Shown here: positions 33,033 to 45,559 of the stretch, piece by piece
How positions within the stretch are numbered: the first letter of the stretch is position 1
Layout of the letters: each line of letters opens with the position of its first letter
Source: Viridothelium virens
Lineage: Eukaryota; Ascomycota; Dothideomycetes; Trypetheliales; Trypetheliaceae
Assembly (NCBI GenBank): GCA_010094025.1
Contig: ML991797.1
Span: forward strand, 282,504 to 346,503
Direction of reading: 5' to 3'
DNA: 64,000 nucleotides
Notes under the pieces: generated by a model
Told to the model about the DNA's origin: nothing
The model's database searches: none
The model's input: the letters and a program-made list of their open reading frames with translations, nothing else
Made by a program: the position numbers and the translations under genes

Positions 33033-36000
33033 TCAAAGCATACTCACATCCCCATCGCCATCTCTCTCCCCCTCCACAAACGCAAACCTGCCCTGCTCCA
33101 CCGCCGCCACCCGATCCAACCACATCGCATACTCAGCCCTCACATCCTCCAACGTCAGGATCCTCCTCTCGCTCGCCACCTTCCCCTTCATCCCCAGCGC
33201 CAACCCCGGCGCCGCAAACCCCGGCGGCCGCTTGGACCCCTCCGCCTCCGCCAACAACCACGCCTGCTCCGGCTGCACGCACGCGAGCGCATTGATCAGA
33301 AGCAAGAAGACGCGACTGATGATCTCCTGTTCGCGCGGGGCACCGACGTCCGCCCTGCGCGACGACGCGCGGAGACGGTCGAGCCACTCCCAGAGCGCCT
33401 CGGCTGCGCCGCGGAAGTCGGAGCGCGAGATGCGGAAGGCGTAGACGATGTGCCAGTACTGGCTGTTGCTGTCGCTGCTGCTGCTGATGCGGGCTTTTGA
33501 GGGGGTCGGGCCGGAGGTGTCGGATTCGAGGTGCGCGGAGAAGGAGGTGTTGGCGCTGGAGGCCGGGTTCCGGGCAAGGTCGAGGAGGGTGGCGTCGGCG
33601 AGGGGGGAGAGGTCGCCGTTGGGGGAGGCGGAGAAGGGGAGGCGGAGGAGGAGGGAGGGAGCGGTGGGGTTGAGCGCGAGGGAGGTGGGGGAGAGGAGGT
33701 TTTGGATGAGGTATTTCAGTTGCGAAGTGCGGCTATGAGGATGTGACGTTAGTAATTTGCAGAGGTGAGAGAGGGGATGGGAAAAAGGGAATATTTACAG
33801 ATCGGGCTTTTCGAATCGCCCAAGTGTACTGTAGGCTTCCTCCCACCTTGCGGTCTTGATGAGTGCGGTGAAGAGCCGATTAACACTTTCTTGCTTCGCT
33901 TCGTAATCCTTGATTGCACCCAGTTCCGCGAGTGAATAGTCGATGAGCATCCTGCTATTCTCTAGGCTATCATCGCCTTCGTTTTTGACTTCAACATCCA
34001 GATCGGCTTCATCATTGCCCGGAAGGCTATTTCGTAAGCCTAAAGGACTCCGTTGCGTATATTTGTCGCTGCCTGTACTCCTTCGGAAGCTCTGATTCTC
34101 GCGCTGGTGGTTCGCCTCCGATTTCTTCCGATCTATCACGTCCAAGTCATCGACACCGGCTTCTTTTCTCATGAAACGTTTCTGATCAAAATGCCATAAC
34201 GCCATCCTTGAAAATTCGGCAACATAGGTCCAAGCCTGCGGTCTTGTCCGCTCAAAAAGGTCTGCGATATGCTGATAGTATAAACCTGCATTGCCCTCAT
34301 TAAAGTAATGCACTTCGTGTGGAGCTAATAACTCCTGATGGTCCCACAATTCAACGTCTTTGACCGGTTCGGCCCCTGGAGGCGACTTGTTCTTCGAGAT
34401 CCGGCTCAGTCCAAAGCCTGCTTTCTTAAATGCACGGGCCGCTTCTACTAGTCGACCCTGCTCGAGACTGAGACGAGCTTTCAGATACATGGGCCAAGGG
34501 GAGCTTGATAGGAAAGGCACAAAATTTACGGCGAGATCAAAATCTCTGTGCACGAGGAGATTGCCCATAATGCCCTCAACGATTTCGTCGTAGTTTCCAG
34601 TGAGGTCTGGACCAAGGGCCCAGTTGCGTATCCAGTAAGTCAGCAAGGAAGAAGTAGGAATGTCAGGGCCCTGCGGAACCGAGATGTTCTTCCAATCGCC
34701 GATGAAAATAGACCAAAGCAGCGTCACTGTTGGGAGATGTAGCTCCTCTGCTCTCCTGTGGATCGCATCTGAATCTCTATGCGATCTCGATATTGACGAA
34801 TGCCGTTCTTTCGGTGGAGGCTCTATACGAGTGGTAGAACCGAGGTACCTCAGAAGCTCATACTCCCTCAAGCGATTCATGATCTCGACAAAAATTTCAG
34901 ACGGCACAAAGTTGTTGGGAAGATCATTTTCGTCGAATTCCATAGCCATTACCACGGCCAGCACAAGAAGATCGATGAGCACACCACACCCGCTTTCATA
35001 AGTTTCCTGTGCGCCCCTTATCAGAGCTCTTTCACCATAGGCCATAAGCGAGAGATCGTGCTCATGACCTTCTGTGTCGCTATCAAGCTTCCCCAAGGCG
35101 CGACGGAAGAGATCGTTATTCAGCTCGGTAGTACCACCGATGGTGTCGAAGGAACCAAGCAACGTTGAGTGTTGATCATCCGTGATATATTCAGCCAAGG
35201 CACAGCGGTCATAGAAGTTTTCAATTCGTTTATTTAGGGTGAGGAAAGGATCCTGGAAGGCTTCGACACTTGCCAATACCGAGATGGTGTGTTTGACAGG
35301 AGCGGGTAGTTGCTGGCGGAATGCGGACGCAGCGCTCAGAAAACATCCAACGAACACGGACTCTCGGTCTTGAAGAGAGCGGACAATGGGACCAGCTTCT
35401 AAAGCCTCCTCACCATGAGACAAAACCTCTGCATTGAGTTGTATTGTTTCGATCTCGTTGCATCTTCGGATTGGCGAGATGTAATCCGCCAAGGAGATCC
35501 ATGGCAGACCAATCGTTTCGTCAAAGGCTAAAGAAAGAACCTCGGTCCGCCGGCGGTGGAGTTCGATAATCAAACCAGCGAACACGATCCACTGTTCTGC
35601 GACTTTGGTATGATAAGATCCGTAATCGGTACCTCCCCGTTCATCGCTAGTATGCGATCTGAGGGAGACCTTGCCAGCGACAGCTTCACACACTCGCTGC
35701 TTCAACGGCACTTTGCTTGGTTCAAGTGGATATTGCGTTTTTGAGGATGGAAGGGCCAGCCCGGTGCGATATCTGTAGAGAGCCGACTCAATCGTCGCGA
35801 ACGTAAATCTGTCGGGATAGAATATGAAGTTTAGTGCATTTTCCGTGATGCTGTCGGCATGATGAGCAAAAGATACGACGGCTTCAAGAGAGGGATATTG
35901 AGGCATTGATTTCAAGGTGTTTGCGCCCATGGACCCGCCGTCAACCGCCGTCCAATTGCTTTTCCAGGTCATTTGCAGAAAGTCATCGTCATCAAAGAGG

Positions 36001-37271
36001 CTGAACTTCAGGCAAAATACTTGACTCGTGGCACCAACTCTTGCTCTGATCCAGAGTTCCGTGGACTGTAGCAGAGGTTTTGGTCTGAGATAAAACTCTT
36101 CCAGATTCCACACAGACGTGTCAAGCAGCTGATCGACTGGTGGAACTAGCTTTAAAGTTGGATGAATGTCGTAGATGCCATTGACAGCTTCACCTGGATC
36201 CCTCACACCCCAGAATTTGAACTGATGATCCTTTGGTGAGTAGGTGACGACATAGTACAAGTCTCCATCCCTTACAAACTCCGGCTTTACAATCTGTAGG
36301 AGGCTTCGTTGGTACGGTCCCATCAGCTGTCGAGTATTAGACCTAGTTTCTGCGTCCTCCTGAGATAGCAAGTCCACTTGTGCGCACACTTCGCCTGTCT
36401 TATGGTCCCTAATTCTAAGCATGTAGTTCAAGCTCACAGTGAAGAGGTGGTCTCCTTCTGGCGAGGCTGATATGGCTGCCGAAGTTGTGGGTTCCAGGTT
36501 GATATCCTCAAAGAGTGCGGTAGTGTGATCCCTCCAAGGAATAAGGCCGCGAATCGAGGCACCCCAACCTCCTTCTCCAGGCGCATAGATGAAGTCTTTC
36601 CATATCCAGCCACCATCTTTGACTACTTGTTCGAGTCGCAATATACCGCCATCATGTAACGAGATCAGGACCTCCTGGTATTGCACGGCAAAGATCCTGT
36701 AAGGGAGTCTGTATGTCAATGCCGGGTGTGTATAAATTTTGCACCAATCGCCCAGTCTGCTATCTGTCACCGACTGTGATATGAAGAAGTTCTTGTGGAT
36801 TGTGAGAGTGTATAGCTCTTTGTCGACAGTGAGCGCAAAGATATTGAAGGCGTCCTGCTCTTCCAGCTCCGCAAATGCAATACCGAATGGCCGAATGGCC
36901 GCCGGGAAGCAGAAACGAAGTGTGAATCTGATTTCTTGCTCCGCACCTTTCTTTTGGGTCAGATCGACTACCTGGAGCTGGAGCACCGTCCTGCTTCGTA
37001 ACAGGCGCCATGAGATGCAGCGCGGGGAACTGCTCTCTCGACGAAAGAAGACGGAGGCTTCATCTGCGAGATGATGTTCGGCAAATCCCTGCTCACTTTG
37101 ATCGATGGCTTCGTCAGCGGTATCTATTGTTTGCTTCTGCACATGCTGCGATCTGGCTTGAGAAAACGAGCTTGATCCAAGTAGTTTAAATTGGATTGTC
37201 GAAGTAGGGGACGTGGGGTCAAGGTTAAGGCGCGTTTCGCGAAAGAGGTAGGCAAGGGTGGGTTCAGTCAT
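33033..37271 (-). CDS. Nucleoporin of the Nup120/Nup160 family
   Basis: Scaffold component of the Y-shaped (Nup84/Nup107-160) nuclear pore subcomplex. Exons 37271-33799 and 33732-33033 (intron 33733-33798) sum to 4173 nt and give 1390 aa. The start MTEPTLAYLFRETRLNL is followed by a long beta-propeller-like half with segments such as FCFPAAIRPFGIAF and LYTLTIHKNFF. An alpha-helical C-terminal half contains LEQGRLVEAARAFKKAGF and the end of the first exon, AYSTLGRFEKPDL. The second exon (SQLKYLIQNLL to CVQPEQAWLL) is rich in C on the coding strand and in Pro/Ser/Ala codons, unlike the first. It is a housekeeping gene that probably marks the right-hand border of the 20.9-32.4 kb metabolic group. 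Confidence 0.88.
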
Positions 37272-39771
37272 GGTACACGATTGTTGCCATCAAGGACGAG
37301 CTTAGGAATGATGTGGAGGAGTAGGATAAAGCTTCATGACGGAGAAGTCGCGATGGCTGTGAGCTTGTCGCGTGTCGCGCAAAGAAATTCAAAGTGAGAG
37401 CCAAAGCAAGCAAACACGGCAGGTTGACCGAGCGGCAGGGATCAGGGGATCATCACAAAACGACGTCAGCTCCTATTGCAATCTCACCACTAACTCTTCC
37501 TCATAAACGCCTGTAGACTGTAGAGAAGCCTTGTATGCTAATAACTACTCTCGTACCTCTCTAGCTTCTCTGGAGCGCATTGGATGTGAGAAAGAGGCCC
37601 TGTCCAAGAAGATTGCCCGCTCCAATCCTCCGAAGCCCCAAATGTTCAGAGCGAGACAGCCTTCGTGCACCATCAATCACGTTCCAATATTCTTGCGTCG
37701 ACTCTATTGAGTCTGAGACTTCTGCATTGAAGCATTACGAATTTCTGGTTGCCTTGGTTTCACGAGAACCTGGGGAGAAGTTTGTACTATCTTTCAGTCT
37801 AGCCATCAGCGTAGCTCTTCGCAAAACACCTAGTATGGCTTGTCATATAAAGCAAGCTCCGCGCATTAGTACTTTCGACGGTAAAAAGTTATAAGACCAC
37901 AGTCAATCTCAAGCCATTCCTCGTCTTTAAGAAATTGGGAATAACCTCGGCATATCAAGGTCCTTGCTAACACTCGTGGGAAATTTGCAGATTGTTGAGT
38001 TCCCGATCTTGCTCTACTTCGTATTACGTTGCTTCCCGTTCAGCACCCTCCTTCCCCTGTTGTCACGTAATTCATCTCTGCTAAAACTAAATGGGAGAAC
38101 ATTTACAAATTCTTTCTTCCTAGCGGTAGCCCTAAAAGTGCCTGATCTATGTGAGGCTGACCGATGGTTTCAAAAACGGAAGCAAGCTTCTTACTCGAGT
38201 ATTCTCCGAGGACCTCATTTGAGATACGCGGTTGAGTGGCAAGAAGCCGGACATATGAAAGGGTATCCGTAAAGGCGTATTCGTATATTTGGATGTGTAG
38301 CTTAGGCTCGCGAGATCACTTGAACTTGTGACTTCTCGAGCTTCATGATATATGTAACTCCAAGGCTTGCACGGTCGGGAATCGACAGCAAATATCATGT
38401 CTTGGGTAGTAAGTGAAATCCGACCGCTGGTTCCGTGAGAAGCTCCAGCAGATTGGATTGATGAAAGTGTGTGATAATGAACTTGATGCAGGCATAATGG
38501 CCGGATAAGATCGATTAATCACACGTCTCCTAGAGACATGAAAGGAATAGCTTTTTATTTTCTTCAAAATCATCAAAATCGAGGGTTTTATTTTGTTTTT
38601 CTCCTTAAGTTTCTCACTGGTCCGAGATATGCAGTCTTTGGACGCAACAGACATACGCAATGCACTCCATATGCTACGTGGTCGCACAAGATGAGGTTCA
38701 TGAAGTTCAATCAAAGATGCGATAGCCAGAATTAAATCCAAGAAATTGAGAGCCATAAAGGCACAAAAAGAAAGAAATAGGCGTAAGTTGGATAATTTAA
38801 TTGCTTAACAAAAGAAATATACTATTCAGCGCTTTGACGATCTTTCTCTGAAAGTTTGATTCAGTGCGACAGCTAGCAAAGGCATTTGCAAAACGCTTAA
38901 CTCAATGATGCTGGACTTTGACGATGTCGTTGCTGAAAAAGTGGCTTCGCGTTACGGCGCGTTCAATGGCTAGCGAGTATGCGTAATGCTATTAGCGCGA
39001 GCCAAGGTGATTGGACAAGGAGTCACGAGCGTTGATCTAATGATAGCATAATTTGTGGAAGGATCGATAGGGTTTGGCGAACTAAAAGGCTCGATTCGAT
39101 TCTTCAAGTTACGGTATCTGATCTCTCCAAAATTTCAGGGTCGCTAATTAGATGCCCCCGATCTGTTATGATTATTATCCTTGGAATAGCTCCCTTTAAG
39201 AATGCATGAAGTACCCTCTGTCGTCTTTGCTCGGATTCAGGACGGTACTCGAAGGACCGTCAGTTTACGAAGGGACACGACAAACGCTCAGCAGTGTCAT
39301 GATTGTATGATGTGGATGTAGGAAGGAAAGCTTCTTTGAAGACGGTCCAACTCACTCTATGTTGGAGAGAAAAAAAAAGATTTGACAGATCCGTGTTCCT
39401 GAATTTGGAAAGGTGAGAGTTCACGACTGCTTATTTTTTTAAGCTTTGCATGGTGCGGCACTCCCCTGCCTCTGCGCGATCCTGCATCACCGTCAAGGAA
39501 GTGATCGATAAACTGGCCCCAGAAAGCCCGGAATATTGTGGAGCCCTCTTGGCTAATCCTCAATTGAAGATGATCTACGGCGTCATCTTCCCTAAACAAG
39601 CGATCGTCAACAATAATATTTCCATATTTTCATCTTTGACCAAAACATCCCGTGCTCACACTTTCGTCATCCTCTTCGTACCTATCAACTTTCCTGTAAT
39701 CCTTATCCCATCTCTGTCTTATTTATGCTACCTCATCAGACGCTGAAATATCTCGGACACTGACTCTGAAT
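37272..39771. other. Long AT-richer intergenic region
   Basis: About 2.5 kb with no supported gene. Open frames up to 137 codons occur (for example minus strand 38343-38756) but have no ATG-led, motif-bearing reading. The stretch near 38500-39200 is AT-rich. No transposase or reverse transcriptase fragment, inverted repeat or tRNA-like box was recognised. Confidence 0.4.
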
Positions 39772-40296
39772 ATGGATCCAAACACCCAGACTCGAGAAGC
39801 CTTCACCAACAACCTCACATCGGTGGAGATACCTTCCTCTGCTGATCCACAGTGGTCCAAGACGGCATCTTGGCTCCGTGAGCTACTTCAGAAAATTGCG
39901 CATCATCCTGCTATGGAAGCAAATCTGCAGCAAACATACATGACGCCTGCTGCTTCAAAGAACAAGGTTTATTTTATGTGGGACTTTGTCGGGCGCACCA
40001 TGGTAAATACAATCCAAATGATACCAGATGAGGCTATTGTAGACTTGCTGACATGTACCCGTATGACACAGTCTATGGCGGGCAAAGTGGACCCAAAATT
40101 ACAGAATATGGGAAAGGCGGAAAAGGAGATCTGGTCTGACGTTGTGGGCCGAAGTATGATGGCGAAACAACTGATATTGGACACAATGCCAGGAGGACTG
40201 GATATGATGGTGAATATGACTCATCCAGGACAGACTGAACCCAAGACAGATTTTGGAGAGGAGATCCGTGCACTTGCAGGGCGGCTGGAAGACTAG
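39772..40296 (+). CDS. Hypothetical small protein
   Basis: Uninterrupted ATG-led frame of 174 aa. Not recognised. The sequence is amphipathic and helix-rich with many Met residues (MIPDEAIVDLLTCTRMTQSM, LDTMPGGLDMMVNM), no signal peptide, no membrane segment and no known catalytic motif. The even hydrophilic/hydrophobic spacing and a natural start after an AT-rich upstream region make it a credible gene. Neighbours give no functional clue. Confidence 0.6.
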   Translation: MDPNTQTREAFTNNLTSVEIPSSADPQWSKTASWLRELLQKIAHHPAMEANLQQTYMTPAASKNKVYFMWDFVGRTMVNTIQMIPDEAIVDLLTCTRMTQSMAGKVDPKLQNMGKAEKEIWSDVVGRSMMAKQLILDTMPGGLDMMVNMTHPGQTEPKTDFGEEIRALAGRLED

Positions 40297-41817
40297 AAGT
40301 GAAATTTATGTAACTCAGAAACGATAGACCAGACCTCCGTAAACAACGACATGTTTCTCGCTCGAGCCCAAAAAATCTCATCTCCTTATGTTGTTCCCTC
40401 GTAGCTTCGATACGGGGTACGCGCGGCCTGTTGCAAAATCTATCCTCCTGTTCGCGCTGATAGTCTCCGCGGAGCCATGTCATGTTACGAAGCAGCACCT
40501 TGTGAAATATTCCCAGATGAATTGACTTCAAGATTAGCAGTCATTGTTATCAATCACTTTAAAGCGTTGCTAGTTCAAGAAGCCGCAGTTTAAAAATAGG
40601 CGCGGTGTCTATTGCAACAGAACGAAGTCGTCCACAAAGACCGTCGCATGAGGGACTTAAGTATGAATTGGAATTTTCAAATTGAAGCATTTCGCATCAT
40701 CGTGAGTGAAAGACAACGTGCTGGAGCAGACGTCAAGCAGCATCGCGGAGAAACGCAAGTATTCCTTTTTGGATTTACCAGCTACTTACCTACCTAATAT
40801 ATTAGCAATTTGGTCAAGGCTTACCAGGCTTTGCGCGCCGTGACGTCATGAGACAGCTTGCCGACGGAACGTCTCATTTCGTCCCTTGAACAAGGCCCCC
40901 CCTTCAGAGGCTTTTCTCTTGCTGCTGTGATTTCCGTACTACAATGTGTAGCTGTTGATGAAGCTGCCGACCATGGTACTCTTCTACTTTTCTACTTGTA
41001 TTCGGAAGGGAATCTTTCCTGACGTATCTCAGAACGAGTGCGCCTTCCCATTCCGTAGAATATAGGATGCCCGACGTATTGTACTCGTTCAGAAGATTTT
41101 CATGGGCCATCTTCGAGAGGATTGCGATGGATTGTGCGCTGAAAGGTGCTTTGCATGGCGCGAGTCGAATCTCTTGAAATTTTGGCCATTGGCTCTGCCA
41201 TGCGGACGCTGTGAACCAGCGATTCGAGCATAAAATTAGCCAGCGGAAATTTACATCGGATCTGCTACTGCTGTGCAAGAAACCGGAAAGGTTTAGCTAC
41301 TGTGAAAATCGTCAAGTTGAAGTCTCTCCATATGAACGGGGTGTCGTACTCCCCCATTACCTCGTATTACCAAACAAGAGGTCCTATCATGGATGTCTCC
41401 ATAGAAGCCGGCGAGGGAAATTACGATGAATTTAGCATTACCTTGCACGTCAGACTGGAAGGATCATCAGGTGCTGGCACTGGAATCGTTGAGTGGAATG
41501 GAATTTGTGGAGGAGATTGTAGCGGACGGACGAGATGAGTAGTATCCAAAATTTATTTTTGCAAAGATGATGCTTACAGACCAATCAGCGGCAAAAACAT
41601 TTAGCATTTGTCTTTTAGGGGAGTTCTGTGGTCCTGTGTTCATGAACGTGTTGCGAAACTTCTGTTTTGCTGTTTCCTAATGCATCTGGCATCAGCGTCG
41701 CGATGACTATACATAGCGACTCGGGGGCTCGAAGCCACTATCCTCCCACAACACTGACGCAGCGAAAACCTCTGCTCTATTTCCGAAGTGGTTCACTCCA
41801 GCTGTGGTCCTGGAACG
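40297..41817. other. Intergenic region with one doubtful ORF
   Basis: About 1.5 kb. The only open frame worth mentioning is minus strand 41278-40904 (124 codons, beginning at TTG), which contains FRWLILCSNRWFTAS and EWEGALVLRYVRKD. It could be the 3' exon of a lost or unspliced gene, perhaps related to the F-box-like genes next door, but no 5' exon with a start was found. Confidence 0.35.
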
Positions 41818-42411
41818 ATGCCTACTCTACTAGATCTGCCTGAAAAACTCCGGCGTCAGATATTCGCCCATGTCCTACCAGAGAACATAGCCATCGACAT
41901 CGGCAGCCCTTTCAAGGCCAAGCACGCACTTTTCCATGTCTCCACCGTAATCGAAAATGACGCCTGGGCCACTTTCGCGACAATCAATAAATTCTATCAT
42001 TGGGTGTACGGTATGGAGATTGATGACGAAAAGCCCGAAATCAGTCTTCCACGCCGTGCTTTTCTCTCCCACATCACTCGGCTCCATCTTATCATTCGGG
42101 CACGCACTCTTGTAGCTATTTCTGCCAGTCATGGTACTGCAAGGCTAGTTCTGGATGGAGCCCGCCTAGCCAAATGGATCGGAAATTTTGAGAGGCTTGA
42201 GTTGCTCGTGATTGGAATTCCGAAAGTTGCAACTCCGGAGAAAATCAACGAGGACCTATTAATGCGCTTTCTAAAGCATGTGAGGACGGCTGCACTTGTA
42301 CTGGTGGATGGCAATATGAGTGAGATTGGCAAGAGTCAGCTTCAGAAGACGATTACTACATCAGAAGGTAACCCATTCTCGCGTCAGGATTGTTCATACA
42401 CACATAGCTAA
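41818..42411 (+). CDS. F-box-like (2EXR-type) small protein, copy 1
   Basis: Start chosen at the ATG at 41818 because the longer frame begins with GTG. The N terminus LLDLPEKLRRQIFAHVLP matches the F-box-like leucine/proline motif of a large fungal family of unknown function. The rest (FLSHITRLHLIIRAR, RLAKWIGNFERLELLVIG, HVRTAALVLVDG) follows the family pattern of a hydrophobic core. The unspliced frame gives 197 aa. A possible intron 42368-42422 would replace the tail after ITTSE with a short VKQFI end at 42439. It is followed in the same direction by a diverged paralogue. Confidence 0.65.
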   Translation: MPTLLDLPEKLRRQIFAHVLPENIAIDIGSPFKAKHALFHVSTVIENDAWATFATINKFYHWVYGMEIDDEKPEISLPRRAFLSHITRLHLIIRARTLVAISASHGTARLVLDGARLAKWIGNFERLELLVIGIPKVATPEKINEDLLMRFLKHVRTAALVLVDGNMSEIGKSQLQKTITTSEGNPFSRQDCSYTHS

Positions 42412-42734
42412 ACATTTCACAGTCAAGCAATTCATCTAGAAACGCTACGAGAATAGGTTCTTGCGATTGTGAACGAGGAAGGTGAGGATGACATTATCAC
42501 ATCATTGTGACACTGGTCTTTGCTTTGAGGTCACGTCTCACATCTTACTGAGTGTGATTCTCAGTCACAGGCCCATCTAGCGGGTTCTCATTTGCATCTC
42601 ACACAGCATGACGTAGCTATTCGAGCAATAGATTCTGCATCTCTTCCTCGACATCTCTTCTTTCTTACTTTTTCGCGAAATAATCAAGAGTCAACTTCAA
42701 ACCCCCAGCGACCATCACTCCTTGCTATCTGACG

Positions 42735-43343
42735 ATGATTGGGTTCTTGGGCTTGCCTCCTGAACTCCGCATCCAGATATACAATGATCTCATCCCACCA
42801 GACCAGCATGTCTCTTATCCAGTCCCGTTCGACGGCTGTCTTTCGATCTTTCAGCTTTGCCGTCACATCCGAGCCGAGGCCTCCGCAAAGCTCTTCAGCG
42901 ACAGAATTTCCGTGCATGCACTGCTGGGATATGGATATATGAACGATCTGATTATCACATCCTGGACACCATATATCCGCAGACTCCACATTGAAGTCGG
43001 TTTTGATGCTCTTTGGATTCTGGAGGTGGACCATGGCGTTTCTCCCGAATCAAAGACGCCTTCGTACTCCGCCTGGCTTTCGACACAAGCGACAGATCTT
43101 GCGCAGTGGATTGCATATTTTAAATCCCTTCAAACCCTGGAGTTGCGATTATGCTTTACACTGTACCACAAAGCTATCGCTAAAGATCGCATTACGGAGC
43201 TCTTCGGAAAGATTGGAACTTCTGCGGAAATTATTGTGTCCGATGGGCTTTCGAGCTATCTAGGAAAGAGCGCTTGCTCGCGGATCGCAAGGAAGCTGCA
43301 TGCGAGGCGTAACAGAGCTCTGGAGCAGTCTGCCTCGGATTAG
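42735..43343 (+). CDS. F-box-like (2EXR-type) small protein, copy 2
   Basis: ATG-led single exon of 202 aa. FLGLPPELRIQIYNDLIP at the start is the typical F-box-like motif. It is followed by IFQLCRHIRAEASAKLF, WTPYIRRLHIEVG and LAQWIAYFKSLQTLELRL, the usual order in this family. Function is unknown; F-box-like proteins may recruit substrates to SCF ubiquitin ligases, but the family has no proven role. It lies 323 bp downstream of copy 1 in the same orientation, consistent with an old tandem duplication. Confidence 0.72.
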   Translation: MIGFLGLPPELRIQIYNDLIPPDQHVSYPVPFDGCLSIFQLCRHIRAEASAKLFSDRISVHALLGYGYMNDLIITSWTPYIRRLHIEVGFDALWILEVDHGVSPESKTPSYSAWLSTQATDLAQWIAYFKSLQTLELRLCFTLYHKAIAKDRITELFGKIGTSAEIIVSDGLSSYLGKSACSRIARKLHARRNRALEQSASD

Positions 43344-43713
43344 ATGGACTGAGCATCTGAGTCTTGAGATTGCGAGTCTGACTCCGAAGAGTCCGCATTC
43401 CTTATGTTCCTACTCTGCTTCTACATGGAGAGCTCGCACATTCACATCTAAGGAAGCAGATCAACGCACCATGTGAGATCTTTCGTTAACCCTGCCCCAA
43501 AACTTATGTGCATTGGGTTCAACTACTTCACAGGCTTTCAGGTAGTGATATAGACATTTCCATGCAAGAGTCGATCTTCATACCCATTCGGGATACTATT
43601 TCAAGGTAGTGTGCTGTGAAACCTACGGTCAGACGCTTGTAGTATCTGTGGAGAGCTTGTCAGATGGCTTCCTTCTACTCAAGTCTCCGTCATATGGCGA
43701 GTTTATGAGTCTT

Positions 43714-44396
43714 TCAAGACGTAACTCGATATCCACTGTACTTTGTAGGCAGGAACTCCCTAAGAAACCGACGCTCGTGACGTTCGCCGCGGCGGACGTC
43801 CAAGAATCGGGAAAAGAGTGCCCGTAAGAAGATCTCCAATCCCAATATCAAGATGTCTCCCAATCGAAACGCAGCCCTAGTTCGAGTTTGAAGCCGGGTC
43901 AAGGATGGATACTCTTGTAGTGCTTCGCATATCTGACCTGCACCTCTCGCCATTGGAAGACATCTCGAATTCCACAGTGGTGACCACATGACGCGTCGTC
44001 GTATATCGGAATGCCTCCAAGCTCTACTTTGAACTCCATGCGGCGAATATGCTGTTGCCAGCCGTACAGAAGTACAAATTTTGAGACGGCGATGATGTCG
44101 CAACCCTGTAGCATTTTATGCTTAGCTCAAATTCGCAAAAAATACCCCCACTCTACGGTGACTTCGAAGGCCTTATCTTTGAAGGATAGATCTATCGCGT
44201 AGAGTATTTGCAAATCTGCCGAGCGACAGCGAATATGGCAAAATGCTGTCCTTACTCTTTCCTGAATCCTACTCGCTGAGATTAAGGTTGAGACAAGCTG
44301 TTGATACGATATAGGAAAATACATGAAGTCGGATCTCCGGAGGGGAATCGAGAAACCTTCTGTCTCTTTTCCGGTGTGAACTCTTACGAAAGTCAC
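43714..44396 (-). pseudogene. Probable decayed F-box-like gene
   Basis: Three minus-strand frames carry pieces that follow the order of the F-box-like copies to the left. They are FCHIRCRSADLQILYAIDLS (44396-44127 frame), then WQQHIRRMEFKVELGGIPIYD (44114-43899 frame), then ICEALQEYPSLTRLQTRTR (44103-43714 frame). These resemble the CRHIRAE, YIRRLHIEV and WIAYFKSLQTL stations of copy 2. No intron bridges the last two frames, so at least one frameshift is needed. No F-box motif was found upstream. It could be a relic or chance; confidence is low. Confidence 0.33.
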
Positions 44397-45559
44397 GAAG
44401 ATGAAAGCAGGCAGACGTCTCGATTTGGAGAGAATGTTATCCTAGGCAATTTTGTTCGACAACTGTAATTAATAGTGTATATTGGGTGAAATTGCTACTC
44501 CACAGTCATCGTAGAGAAGTTGAGCAGTGCTTGTCACATAGATCGACGGGCTGAGAGGCAGCGTTCTCCAGTGGAGTAGGTAGGCTGTTGCTGTTGCTGT
44601 TGCTGTGCCACTCGGCCTTCCGAATCGAGGAATTCGTAACGCACGGAGCTTTGTCAATCTACGGTAACGAAGACGCTCACGGCATCATCCGTCTTACGTA
44701 CCAATTTCCGACCGCTATTCGAGTCAGATTGCCTGATGCAGATAACGATCACCGTTGGGGTGCGCACTTCTGGAAAACACGCTTCTCAGGCACGTGCTTC
44801 TCATAGTCTCTGTCTCAGTCTTCATATGCGATGTTTCTCAAATCATCTCTATCCCTCAAAGGCGATGTCTGATCATATTCGACACGGCCAGCCAGCGAGC
44901 TCGCTTAGCCTGAAACTTCTCAGAAGGATCGGGGAATCGCCTATGGTGCCATCTTCAATTCCAGTTTCTCACCCGCACAAAGCTCAGACTCTTGGCTTTT
45001 ATGCACTCTTTGACCATTAAATCATCGCTGCTATACATGCCTTAGCAAGCTTTACAACACAAGGTTTGATCTTGAAACAAGCCTTGACTCCGATTTTGCG
45101 GAGCCGCATCTTGCGCCATTCTAGGCCGCCGGTCTCTGCCGTTCTCCACGTTTCGGGTGCGTCCCACTACTTCTCGAGCTGAGTTTCAAACATTTGCTCG
45201 CTCTTGCTTCACTGGAGATATCACATCCCACTGGGCATCCTATGGAACCTACGCGGGCTGCATTGGTTGATAGAATATTTTCTTCCTGGGTGCCGCATGT
45301 GCTCAACAGGCATTTCCCGGGTGGACGATGGAATAACAGTCGAAATATTCCGGCAACAAGAGGTACCGGAGCAATCTGCAGTATGGCTTGTCACGGATTT
45401 TGTGCTATGAGAGATATTAAGCCAGCGTTTTATTCATCTCCACGGTTTGTCTATGATTCTGTACAAAACCAAGGTCGATGCGTGGCTTCCGCATCGGTCC
45501 CCCAGTTCCCTTCCTCAGTTGTTTTCTTCGCTCTTCGAATGTAACACCACAAGTTCACT
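44397..45559. other. Intergenic region upstream of the sulfate permease
   Basis: About 1.2 kb. No supported gene; the longest frame (45194-45544, plus strand) has no recognisable motif. It presumably includes the permease promoter. Confidence 0.4.
44584..44606 (+). repeat. Short GCTGTT tandem repeat
   Basis: Nearly four copies of the hexamer gctgtt in a row. It lies in non-coding DNA; a simple microsatellite with no evident function. Confidence 0.85.

Noticed and set aside
41302-41538. Short plus-strand ORF with an ATG
   Set aside because: No recognisable motif; length is within chance expectation.
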